Shown one piece after another: positions 42,332 through 50,400 of a DNA stretch of 64,000 bases. The translations under genes and the position numbers were made by a program. The notes under the pieces are model-generated. The model saw only the letters and a program-made list of their open reading frames with translations. It did no database searches and was not told the DNA's origin. How positions within the stretch are numbered: the stretch's first letter is position 1; every line of letters starts with the position of its first letter. The DNA comes from Emticicia soli (GTDB lineage Bacteria; Bacteroidota; Bacteroidia; Cytophagales; Spirosomataceae), in assembly GCF_037860775.1 (NCBI RefSeq), contig NZ_JBBEWC010000015.1, forward strand, positions 60,547 through 124,546, written 5' to 3'.

Positions 42332-43309
42332 TCAGAATAGCGCACTACGGTTATACTTGTTTTTATAGGCAATCGGCGATAAGCCCGTTACTTTCTTAAA
42401 AGTACTTCTGAAAGCCTTGTTATCGGTATAACCTACATCATACATTACTTCGGTGATATTCTTTCGGCTGGTTTCGAAACGCTTTTTGGCGGCTTCAATT
42501 TTTACCCGTTGAATATATTCCATTATGGTATTATTTGTTGCCTTTTTGAATCGGCGCTCAAGGCTTCGGCGGCCAATGGCGAACATATCAGAGAGTTGGT
42601 CGAGCGTAATTTTATCTTCAAAGTTTTTCTCGATAAACTCCTGAGCCTTTTTCACGGCATCGTCTTCATGGCTCTTTTGCCCGTTAAATATCATAAACGA
42701 AGCCTGGCTATCTCTTTCAATATCAATAGCAAAATATTTGGCGGCTCTAATTGCCATTTCACGGTTCACGTTTTTCTCAACCAAATGCAATAGCAAATTC
42801 CAATAAGAGCTGGCCCCTCCGCTCGAATATAAGCCTTGGTCTTCTGTTATAATCTTGTCATCAACTAACTCTACCTCTGGGAACATAGCTCTGAAATCAT
42901 TTGCCGATAGCCAATGAGTAGAGCAGCGTTTGCCATTCAATAAGCCTGTAGACGCCAATAAAAAAGCGCCGATACAAAGGCTTATGACCTCTGCCCCATT
43001 TTCATATTGTTTCACAATCCAAGGCAAAAAACCCTTGTTTAACTCTAAGGCCGTTTGCATATCTCCGCTTAATGCTGGCACAAATACCATGTCAGTTTCT
43101 GCTACTTCATCAATAGTAGCATCGGCATGTACGGTAAATATATTATCGTGGAGTTTTACTTCTTTAGTAAGCCCTACCATTTGCACATTAAATGCTGCAG
43201 GTTTACCCTCTGACTGGAGAAATTGATTAACCGACACGAATATATTGCGTGGGTCGTTAATGCTTGCTAAAACAGCATTTTCAGGAATCAGAATCGTAAT
43301 GTTTTTCAT
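42332..43309 (-). CDS. GlxA family transcriptional regulator (DJ-1/PfpI domain plus AraC HTH)
   Basis: A protein of about 325 residues. The N-terminal two-thirds is a DJ-1/PfpI (glutamine amidotransferase-like) domain with the nucleophile-elbow CIGAFLLASTG; the C-terminal third is an AraC/XylS DNA-binding domain (DQLSDMFAIGRRSLERRFKK and VMYDVGYTDNKAFRSTFKK). The amidotransferase domain is thought to bind a small ligand. An upstream ATG at 43363 would add 18 residues; MKNITILIPENAVL at 43309 is the standard beginning. It is divergent from the pentapeptide-like gene, an obvious candidate target. Confidence 0.88.
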   Translation of the reverse strand: MKNITILIPENAVLASINDPRNIFVSVNQFLQSEGKPAAFNVQMVGLTKEVKLHDNIFTVHADATIDEVAETDMVFVPALSGDMQTALELNKGFLPWIVKQYENGAEVISLCIGAFLLASTGLLNGKRCSTHWLSANDFRAMFPEVELVDDKIITEDQGLYSSGGASSYWNLLLHLVEKNVNREMAIRAAKYFAIDIERDSQASFMIFNGQKSHEDDAVKKAQEFIEKNFEDKITLDQLSDMFAIGRRSLERRFKKATNNTIMEYIQRVKIEAAKKRFETSRKNITEVMYDVGYTDNKAFRSTFKKVTGLSPIAYKNKYNRSALF

Positions 43310-43389
43310 AGGATTTAAAGCATAGAACAATGGCGGATTCACCCCCATTATTGTCGTTTTCACACCACATCAAAGTTAATAAATCCGTC

Positions 43390-43397
43390 TAATTTTG
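43390..43397 (+). promoter_or_regulatory. -7 promoter element of the pentapeptide-like/DHFR-like/DUF1801 transcript
   Basis: TAATTTTG followed by TAC matches TAnnTTTG, 28 bases ahead of the 43425 start, in the divergent region next to the GlxA-type regulator. Confidence 0.55.
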
Positions 43398-43424
43398 TAC
43401 ACATAAATACAAACAATTTACACC

Positions 43425-43838
43425 ATGAGCCAAATCGATATTAATTATTCGCAAAATCTGATTAAAGTACGAGATGCTTGTCTTGACAACTCTACATTTG
43501 AGTGTGTAAGCGTAAAAGGTTTGTATTTTAACGATGTAGACCTGAGCGGCACTAAAATTACAAACGCCAACATGAGCGATTTGGAAATAGAAGGCGCACA
43601 ACTCGGTGGCGCAATTATCCGCAATGTTGGTATGCTTCCGGCAGACCACCCGAATTATGATGCTGAGGCTAAACAGCGTCCCTTAATTTTTGAAAACTGC
43701 GACTTTGAGGCTAGTACTATTACTGATTGTAACTTGAGCAATGTAGCCATCAATAATTGCAACCTGAGTGGCTTAACTATTAATGGTATTTCGATTGAAG
43801 AATTACTAGTAAATTTCACACATAATAACAATCAATAA
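43425..43838 (+). CDS. Pentapeptide-repeat-like protein
   Basis: A 137-residue cytosolic protein made mainly of A(D/N)LxX-like steps: LYFNDVDLSGTKITNANMSD at about 33-52, IFENCDFEASTITDCNLSN and VAINNCNLSGLTINGI near the C terminus. These form a right-handed quadrilateral beta helix. A short insertion (MLPADHPNYDAEAKQ) separates the two tracts. The function is unknown. It is the first gene of a probable three-gene unit with the dihydrofolate-reductase-fold and DUF1801 proteins. Confidence 0.78.
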   Translation: MSQIDINYSQNLIKVRDACLDNSTFECVSVKGLYFNDVDLSGTKITNANMSDLEIEGAQLGGAIIRNVGMLPADHPNYDAEAKQRPLIFENCDFEASTITDCNLSNVAINNCNLSGLTINGISIEELLVNFTHNNNQ

Positions 43839-43861
43839 ATTCACCTTTAAAACTTACACAC

Positions 43862-44440
43862 ATGAGAAAGATTAAATTACAAATGCAGGTATCGCTTGAT
43901 GGTTTTGTTTGTGGCCCTAATGGCGAGATGGATTGGACAACGTGGAACTGGGATGATGAATTGAAAAATTATGTAAAAGCATTGATGGAACCTGCCGACT
44001 CGTTTATTATTGGCAGAGTACTTTATGAAGGAATGTCGATGTACTGGCCTGCGGCAGAAACCAACCCGGATACAAGTGAAGACGATAGAAAGGCGGCCAA
44101 AGCCTTTAACAATATGCCTAAGTATGTTTTCTCAAAAACGCTGCAAACAGCCGATTGGAACAATGCCATTATAGCAAGTGGAGATTTGGTTGAGACCATT
44201 CACACACTGAAGAATCAAGAAGGTAAAGATATTCTGCTTTATGGTGGCGTTAGTCTGGTTTCTTCTTTTATACAAAACAACCTGATTGATGAGTATCATC
44301 TCTTTATAAACCCTACTGCCATTGGTAATGGGCGTTCAATATTTGGTGATTTAACAGCGAATTTTGGTTTAGAGCTAGTTAAAAGTCAGTCTTTTAGTTG
44401 TGGGATTGTGGTACTTCATTATGCACCTGCAAAACAATAA
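43862..44440 (+). CDS. Dihydrofolate reductase family protein (RibD C-terminal-like)
   Basis: A 192-residue cytosolic oxidoreductase with the DHFR/RibD-C fold: MRKIKLQMQVSLDGFVCGPN at the start, DSFIIGRVLYEGM in the middle, YVFSKTL, and ILLYGGVSLVSSFIQNNLID for the NADPH-binding strand. It is not FolA or RibD itself (too short for RibD and lacks a deaminase domain). The substrate is unknown. It ends 4 bases before the DUF1801 gene and 23 bases after the pentapeptide-like gene. Confidence 0.88.
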   Translation: MRKIKLQMQVSLDGFVCGPNGEMDWTTWNWDDELKNYVKALMEPADSFIIGRVLYEGMSMYWPAAETNPDTSEDDRKAAKAFNNMPKYVFSKTLQTADWNNAIIASGDLVETIHTLKNQEGKDILLYGGVSLVSSFIQNNLIDEYHLFINPTAIGNGRSIFGDLTANFGLELVKSQSFSCGIVVLHYAPAKQ

Positions 44441-44444
44441 TAAA

Positions 44445-44816
44445 ATGGCTAAAAAAGTATCAGACGCTGAAAAAGTAAGCGAATTCATGGAAAAACTGGA
44501 GCATCCGCTGAAAAAAGAGATAGAGGCGGTAAGAATCATTATTAAAAACGCTAATAGCAAAATTGCTGAACGCATCAAATGGGCTGCACCGAGCTATTAT
44601 TATAAAGAAGACTTAGTTACTTTTAATCCACGAGCACAAGACCTTGTCCACCTTGTTTTTCATCATCCGAATATTGAGAAAATAAGCTCACCCATTTTAG
44701 AAGGAAATTATGTTTCCCGTCGTATGACATACTTACGCAATATGGCAGAAATAGAAGCCAGTAAGGCTGAAATTGAAAGCATTCTGAATCAACTGGTTGA
44801 TTTTTTAGATGCCTAA
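44445..44816 (+). CDS. DUF1801 (YdhG-like) domain protein
   Basis: A 123-residue soluble protein with the YdhG/YjbR-type fold: VSEFMEKLEHPLKKEIEAVR helix, AERIKWAAPSYYYKEDLVTF, and VHLVFHHPNIEKISSPILEG. ATG at 44400 in the same frame would overlap the preceding gene; the start at 44445, 4 bases after the preceding stop, is the natural one. The role of DUF1801 proteins is not known; they often sit beside DHFR-fold or GlxA genes in Bacteroidota, as here. Confidence 0.85.
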   Translation: MAKKVSDAEKVSEFMEKLEHPLKKEIEAVRIIIKNANSKIAERIKWAAPSYYYKEDLVTFNPRAQDLVHLVFHHPNIEKISSPILEGNYVSRRMTYLRNMAEIEASKAEIESILNQLVDFLDA

Positions 44817-44828
44817 GCATTTACTTAA

Positions 44829-44866
44829 ATGCTATCGGCCACAATTGTGTTTGCAGCCGATAGCAT
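44829..44866. terminator. Terminator between convergent DUF1801 and second GlxA-type genes
   Basis: ATGCTATCGGC pairs exactly with GCCGATAGCAT around a 16-base loop. It lies in the 55-base gap between the two genes. Confidence 0.8.
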
Positions 44867-44871
44867 ATTTA

Positions 44872-45843
44872 TCAATTAGATTGAAATTTCTCTCTGTAAG
44901 CGGTTGGGGTCATGCCCACTATTTTCCTGAAAATTCTTCTGAAAGCCTTGGGGTCATTGTAGCCTGAGCTAAAAATCACCTCACCCATGTGTTGGTTGGT
45001 TTGCTCCAGCAATTTCTTTGCGGCTTCTATGCGTATCTGTTGCAGGTATTCAATAGGCGGAATGCCCGTAATCTGTTTGAATCTTCTTAACACATTACGT
45101 CGGCTTGACGGTATGTCTTTTATCAATTCTTCAATCGTTTCCGCCTCTTGGTAATTTGCCTCTATCTTTTGCTGTACCATAGCCACTATGTTATCGTTAT
45201 GGTCGCGCGAGGGTTGAAAAGTACTAAAGTATGATTGGTTGTGCCTGTCCATATCAATCGCAAAAATCTTGGCAATTTTCACGGCTACATCTCGCCCGCA
45301 ATACTTCTGAACCAGATGCAACAAAAGGTGGAACGATGAAGTAGAGCCTCCGCTAGTAAAAAGTCGGCCATCTTGCGTTACAGTTTTATCGCCACGTAGT
45401 ATTACATCAGGAAAAGAAGTACTAAAAGCCGAGCAAGCATCAACATGGGTAGTAGCCACTTTACCATTCAACAAACCGCTGGCAGCCAGTAAAAATGCGC
45501 CTGTACAAAACGTACCTATTTCGGCACCCTGCCTGAACTGCTGATGTAGCCAAGGGATATAAGCCATGTTCTTGCCAATGGTTTGTTTCATATCATTGGT
45601 ACTGAACGATGGTATAAGTATTAAATCAATAAGGTTTTCCTGATCTATTTTCGCTACGGGGTAGCCATGAAAAGAATCTGCTATTTGCTGGCCGGGTTCA
45701 GCAATTTGATACAAGCCAATGTTAAATGCCTTTTCATTTTCTGTTGCTTTCTGGATGTTATTTGCTGCCTCAAGCACATCTAAAATAGCCGCAACGCTCA
45801 ATAATCTGTAATCGTGTGGGAGTAAAATACCTACGCTTGTCAT
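44872..45843 (-). CDS. GlxA family transcriptional regulator (second copy)
   Basis: A protein of about 323 residues with the same two domains as the 42332 gene: DJ-1/PfpI fold with elbow FCTGAFLLAASG, and a C-terminal AraC HTH (EELIKDIPSSRRNVLRRFKQ and VIFSSGYNDPKAFRRIFRK). The ATG at 45882 would add a Phe-rich stretch (MRHFFFVFLKEKS), so MTSVGILLPHDYRLL at 45843 is preferred. It is divergent from the VOC/SRPBCC pair, which may be its target. The two GlxA genes are about 1.5 kb apart and clearly related paralogues. Confidence 0.88.
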   Translation of the reverse strand: MTSVGILLPHDYRLLSVAAILDVLEAANNIQKATENEKAFNIGLYQIAEPGQQIADSFHGYPVAKIDQENLIDLILIPSFSTNDMKQTIGKNMAYIPWLHQQFRQGAEIGTFCTGAFLLAASGLLNGKVATTHVDACSAFSTSFPDVILRGDKTVTQDGRLFTSGGSTSSFHLLLHLVQKYCGRDVAVKIAKIFAIDMDRHNQSYFSTFQPSRDHNDNIVAMVQQKIEANYQEAETIEELIKDIPSSRRNVLRRFKQITGIPPIEYLQQIRIEAAKKLLEQTNQHMGEVIFSSGYNDPKAFRRIFRKIVGMTPTAYREKFQSN

Positions 45844-45934
45844 AGATTTTTCTTTCAAAAATACGAAAAAAAAATGTCTCAAACACCCCCTATAATTGAC
45901 TTTTTTAGCACCCCGACAAATGCCTTTTATTAGC

Positions 45935-45942
45935 TAACTTTG
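45935..45942 (+). promoter_or_regulatory. -7 promoter element of the VOC/SRPBCC transcript
   Basis: TAACTTTG matches TAnnTTTG, 31 bases before the VOC gene start; no clear -33 element, which leaves room for activator control. Confidence 0.5.
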
Positions 45943-45973
45943 TTTTAATAATTCACTGTAAACTTTTAACAAA

Positions 45974-46393
45974 ATGCCAATACTAAACACATATCTCAAT
46001 TTTCCGGGCACTACCGAAGAAGCTTTCAATTTTTACAAATCAGTTTTTGGTGGCGAGTTTTCTTTCATACAACGTTTTAAAGATACACCCGAAGGAGCTG
46101 ATATGCCCGAAGCAGAAAAAGAGAAAATAATGCACGTTGGCTTACCAATTGGTAATGGAGGATCGCTGATGGCTACCGATGTTGTCCCATCTCAAGGTTT
46201 CAGCTTAACACCCGGCAATAATTACAATCTCTGTATAAGTGCTGAAAGCGAAGAAGAAGCTGAAAAGCTATTCAACGGTCTTTCGGCCGGAGGCACAATT
46301 GCAGTACCGCTGGCAAAAGCATCGTGGGGCTCTTATTTCGGTATGTTTAACGATAAATTTGGCATTAGCTGGATGATAAATTATGACTATTAA
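45974..46393 (+). CDS. VOC family protein (PhnB/glyoxalase-bleomycin resistance fold)
   Basis: A 139-residue cytosolic protein of the vicinal oxygen chelate fold, PhnB-like type. It begins PILNTYLNFPGTTEEAFNFY, then FGGEFSFIQRFKDTPEG, IMHVGLPIGNGGSLMATD, and the final WGSYFGMFNDKFGISWMINY that is typical of the branch. The substrate is unknown. It starts about 10 bases ahead of the SRPBCC gene, so both are probably translated from one mRNA. Confidence 0.9.
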   Translation: MPILNTYLNFPGTTEEAFNFYKSVFGGEFSFIQRFKDTPEGADMPEAEKEKIMHVGLPIGNGGSLMATDVVPSQGFSLTPGNNYNLCISAESEEEAEKLFNGLSAGGTIAVPLAKASWGSYFGMFNDKFGISWMINYDY

Positions 46394-46402
46394 ATTAAGC
46401 TT

Positions 46403-46840
46403 ATGAAAACAATCAGAAAATCAATCGCACTCAATGCCTCTAAAGAAAAGGTGTGGGACGTGCTAACGCAAGATAAATATACCCGTGACTGGCTAAGCGC
46501 TTTCAGCCCGGGTTCTCATGCCATAAGCGACTGGCAACAAGGAAGCAAAATAGTATTTGCTGATGACTCCGGGTATGGTGTTATAGGCCGTATTGTTACG
46601 CATGACCCATACGAACTTTTATCGATGGAATATTACGGGGTCATAAAAGATAATATCGAGGATTTTGAAAGTAAAGAAGCACAGGTATATAATGGTACAC
46701 ATGAAACGTATCGATTGACTTCGAAAGATGATAAAACCGTGCTTGATATCGAGTCAGATATAGCTGACGACTCTTTCGATTCAATGTCTGATTTGTGGGA
46801 TAAAGCCGTGCTTCGCATAGAAAAACTGGCACATGATTAA
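46403..46840 (+). CDS. SRPBCC domain protein (AHSA1-like)
   Basis: A 145-residue protein with the START/AHSA1 helix-grip fold: IRKSIALNASKEKVWDVLTQ at the N terminus, WQQGSKIVFADD, and the YRLTSKDDKTVLDIESDI strand pair, closing with an amphipathic helix. Such proteins bind hydrophobic ligands or help other proteins; no specific role is assigned. Gene spacing to the VOC gene is 9 bases. Confidence 0.85.
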   Translation: MKTIRKSIALNASKEKVWDVLTQDKYTRDWLSAFSPGSHAISDWQQGSKIVFADDSGYGVIGRIVTHDPYELLSMEYYGVIKDNIEDFESKEAQVYNGTHETYRLTSKDDKTVLDIESDIADDSFDSMSDLWDKAVLRIEKLAHD

Positions 46841-46881
46841 TAAGTGAAGTTGTTTAGGATTTTAGTTAAACCAATAAGCCA

Positions 46882-47091
46882 ATGGTAGAGGTTTTTAAGA
46901 CAAATATTCGGGAAAGACAACAAGCTGCTTTTCTATTTGAGATGCTAGCGCACCAGTTTCCTTCATTTAAAATAAATTTTGATTTAGACGACTGTGACAG
47001 GATACTGCGAGTAGAGGGTGAGGAGGTATCGAACCAACAAATCATTTCTATTATAAACAAGGTCGGCTACCAGTGTCAACCCTTGGAGTAA
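46882..47091 (+). CDS. Small ferredoxin-like-fold protein (69 residues), hypothetical
   Basis: A short acidic protein with the alternation beta-alpha-beta-beta-alpha-beta expected of the HMA-like fold: VEVFKTNIRERQQAAFLFEM, INFDLDDCDRILRVEGEEV and NQQIISIINKVGYQCQPLE. There is no CxxC metal site, so it is not a copper chaperone. I recall similar uncharacterised proteins in other Bacteroidota. The gene stands alone, 42 bases after the SRPBCC gene, and a partial copy of the GAAGTTGTTTAGG motif lies in the gap. Confidence 0.65.
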   Translation: MVEVFKTNIRERQQAAFLFEMLAHQFPSFKINFDLDDCDRILRVEGEEVSNQQIISIINKVGYQCQPLE

Positions 47092-47271
47092 TACATTATA
47101 AGCTTGGAGTTATACACTTCAAGCTTTATTTTTATTTAACGTAATTGTATCCGCTCGATAATTTTTAACAACAATATGCAATAATAATAGTACCTTTTAA
47201 TAGTATTTTGTATAGATTTGTTAAATTCATCGCTATTCTGCATTATTGCCTTCAATATTCTTCAAAAAAAT

Positions 47272-47288
47272 TTGGCACAATTTTAGCA
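47272..47288 (+). promoter_or_regulatory. Sigma-54-like promoter (GG-N10-GC), site 1, in the intergenic region 47092-47472
   Basis: TTGGCACAATTTTAGCA has GG (47274-47275), ten bases, then GC (47286-47287), and TGGCAC as in the sigma-54 consensus TGGCAC-N5-TTGCW, with one base different in the downstream half. It lies 190 bases upstream of the giant adhesin start. The remaining 381-base intergenic region is AT-rich and holds no credible gene. Confidence 0.45.
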
Positions 47289-47387
47289 ATTCACTAATTT
47301 TCACATAGAAAATTATGCCATAACCAGATAGGATAATTATATATTCCGCAAAAAACGGATTTATGCCCCATACCGTACAAAAAAATA

Positions 47388-47404
47388 TTGGCACAGTTTT
47401 AGAT
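47388..47404 (+). promoter_or_regulatory. Second, weaker copy of the sigma-54-like element
   Basis: TTGGCACAGTTTTAGAT repeats the upstream element with GG-N10-GA instead of GC. Both copies are preceded by an A-run (CAAAAAAAT), so about 29 bases are duplicated at a distance of 116 bases. The downstream copy may be a decayed or regulatory duplicate. Confidence 0.35.
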
Positions 47405-47478
47405 ATTAAAGATGGCATATATTATGCTATTGATAAGAATTAACCCAATTAGTAAGTAAATATTAAAAATATTTGCAA

Positions 47479-50400
47479 ATGAGACACATATTTACCACAA
47501 ACAAGAGAGAGAATTTTGCAAAAAATACTTCTACATCTATTACCGTATTTCTGCTCCTAAAAAAACTAAGCAGAGTTTTTGGTATTTATTTGAGAAAATT
47601 GGGTCGAAACTCTTTTTTTAATACTACTTCTGCCACCAAATCAATAGATAATATAGCAGTTGATAATGATATTAACCTAGACCAAAAGTATGTCTATATT
47701 TCGCAGGCAAGCGAATTCAATCAATTATTCCATGTTAAGGCAAAATTAGCCCCAAGTACTAGTAGTACAGTTATGCATTCAACAACTTCCACCAAAACTT
47801 ATCAGATAGCAAGTACATATAATGAGCAAAACCGACAATGGGTACCTTGCCTTACTGATGTTGACCCTGTTCAAGAAAAATCTTATAGAGAAGATGACCC
47901 TCCACTAAACTCATCGTTTTTTCGTGGCGTAGCAACAGTACTTCTGTTGTTACTTTTCTCGGTTTCAGGCGTTTCAGCCAATAAATTTGCTACCGTTGAC
48001 TTATCTCTACGAAGTGTAGTGAATAATTCAAACCCTACGCTTGGCGCTTCGGTAAAATATACTTTATGGCTTAAAAATGAAGGCTCAACTACTGCAAATA
48101 CTATTGTTGTAAAAAATAACTTTCCGATTGGGGGTCTTACACTTACAGCTAATACAGGTGGCGCCAACTTCACTTATGCTGCCGATTCTGGTGAAGGTAC
48201 ATGGAATATAGCAACATTAGCAGCCGGCGACTCAGTGAGTTTGGAGTTGACAGGTAAAGTTAATCAGAGAGGTACTTATTTTAATATTGCCGAAATAAAA
48301 TCGATAGCTGCAGGAGATACTGACATTGACTCAACACCGGGTAATAATAACTTAAATGAAGATGATATAACAACGGCTTGTTTATCTGTACCGCTTCTGA
48401 TTTATCCGGGCGAACAATATACTGTTTTTGTGCCTTCTGCGTATAAGTCAAGTACAGCTATCCAATGGTTCCGAAATGGTGTTCTGATAACAAGCAGCAC
48501 ACCTGAAGCTACCATAAGTTCAGATTCTTCGCTTATCATCAAAGCTATTGGTAATTATACTTTTACAAACGGCACTACCAGTACTTGCGGCCCGCAGGGC
48601 TGTTGTCCTATACAGGTTATATCAGGGCCTTATGGCAGCATTGGTGATTTTGTATGGAAAGACAAAAACGATAACGGGCTGCAGGATTCTAACGAACCCG
48701 GCATTAAGGGCATTGTTTTAGAATTATATACAATGAATAGCTCCGGACAGGTTTCTGCAAACCCTATTAAAAAAGACACAACCGATAACAACGGACGTTA
48801 TCTTTTTAATAATCTGTTGTCAGGAGATTATGTAGTAAAGATACCAACATCTAATTTATCTGACACGCTTAGAATTTCGAAGAAAAAAGATGTAGGCTCT
48901 GATGACACAAAAGATAATGATTTCAATGCTTCTACTGGATTTTCTTCAAAAATTAGCATTCATGTAGACTCTACAGGCAACAAAAAAGATAACCTTACAG
49001 TAGATGCAGCTTTATATACACCTGTGGGAAGCATAGGTGGACTTGCCTGGAACGATGGTAATAATGACGGAATACGTGGTGATATTGAAATAGGTGTAAA
49101 CAATGTAGTTGTTGAACTATATTCGGCTGATAATGCGGGAAATCCGGTAGGGGCTGCTTTAGCAAAAGATACTACTAATGTTGATGGTATTTATAGATTT
49201 ACAAATATCACTAAAGGTAGTTATGTGGTAAAGGTACTTATTAACACTTTGCCAGAAGGCTCGGTTATAAGTTCAAAAAAGAATCTTGGCGGTGACATCA
49301 GAAAAGATAACGACTTCAATAATATTACAGGGCTGAGTGGCAAAATTACATTAGACCCTGAGAACGACACTGCGAACCCGTTGAACAAAGATAACCAAAC
49401 AATTGATGTAGCAATTGTTAACCCACTTGGTTCGATTGGAGATTTTGTATGGAGAGATTCTGATAACGATGGAATTCAGGATATAGATGAAGTAGGTGTA
49501 AAAGGTATTATACTACGTTTGTATACAGCTAATACTGACGGTACTCCAACAGGAAACGCATTAAAGACCGACACAACCGATGCAAACGGTTATTATTTGT
49601 TTAGCAACCTTACACTCGGCGACTATGTGGTAGCAATAGATAAAACTTCGCTTCCAACAGGTGCTATCTTGTCTACAATGGTAAGCAAAGGTAGTAACGA
49701 TAAAATTGATAGTGATTTTAATCCTGCAACTGGTTACTCCGGAAAAATCAGTATTGATCCAACCGTACAAAGCAAAAAAGATATTTTATCAATAGATGCA
49801 GCTATTTATCTTACTTGTCCTACACTTATAGTTTCAGCTACCGACAACGAAATTTGCGTAGGTGACTCAATCTTTATTAAGGGTGTTACAAGCAACAACG
49901 CCTCTATCAGATGGTATCTGTCGGCAATTAACGGAGCGCCATCATTTACAACCAATAGTAATACAAATTATTTGGTATTCCCTACCACTACAACTACTTA
50001 TTATGCCGAAATAGACGGCTTACATCCAAGCTGCCCTAATCCGCGCCTGCCGGTTACAATTGTTGTAAATGCCCGTCCGTCGCTTCCAGCTTGCTCATGT
50101 GTTATAGATGAGTGCGAAAATAAAACTGTTAACCTAAACGATTATGTTATAAATGGTGCTACTACTCCTGGTGGTATTTTTCAGTGGCGTACTACTGCCA
50201 GCGAAAAATCTCCTTTAGTAGCTAACCCATCGGCAGTAAATGCAGGAGTGTATTATCTGTTCGAGAAATCAGGTGCAGGTTGTTTCAGCCCTCCAAGAAT
50301 GGTAACAGTTAATCATAAAAACTGTGATACCCTTATTGACCTGAGCCTTACAAAAATTGTAAGTAAGACAAATCCTAAACTTTGGGAGACTATAATTTAT

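Noticed and set aside
43310..43363. Longer N terminus of the first GlxA-type regulator
   Set aside because: The added 18 residues precede the usual MKNITILIP strand of the DJ-1 domain and have no match in the paralogue.
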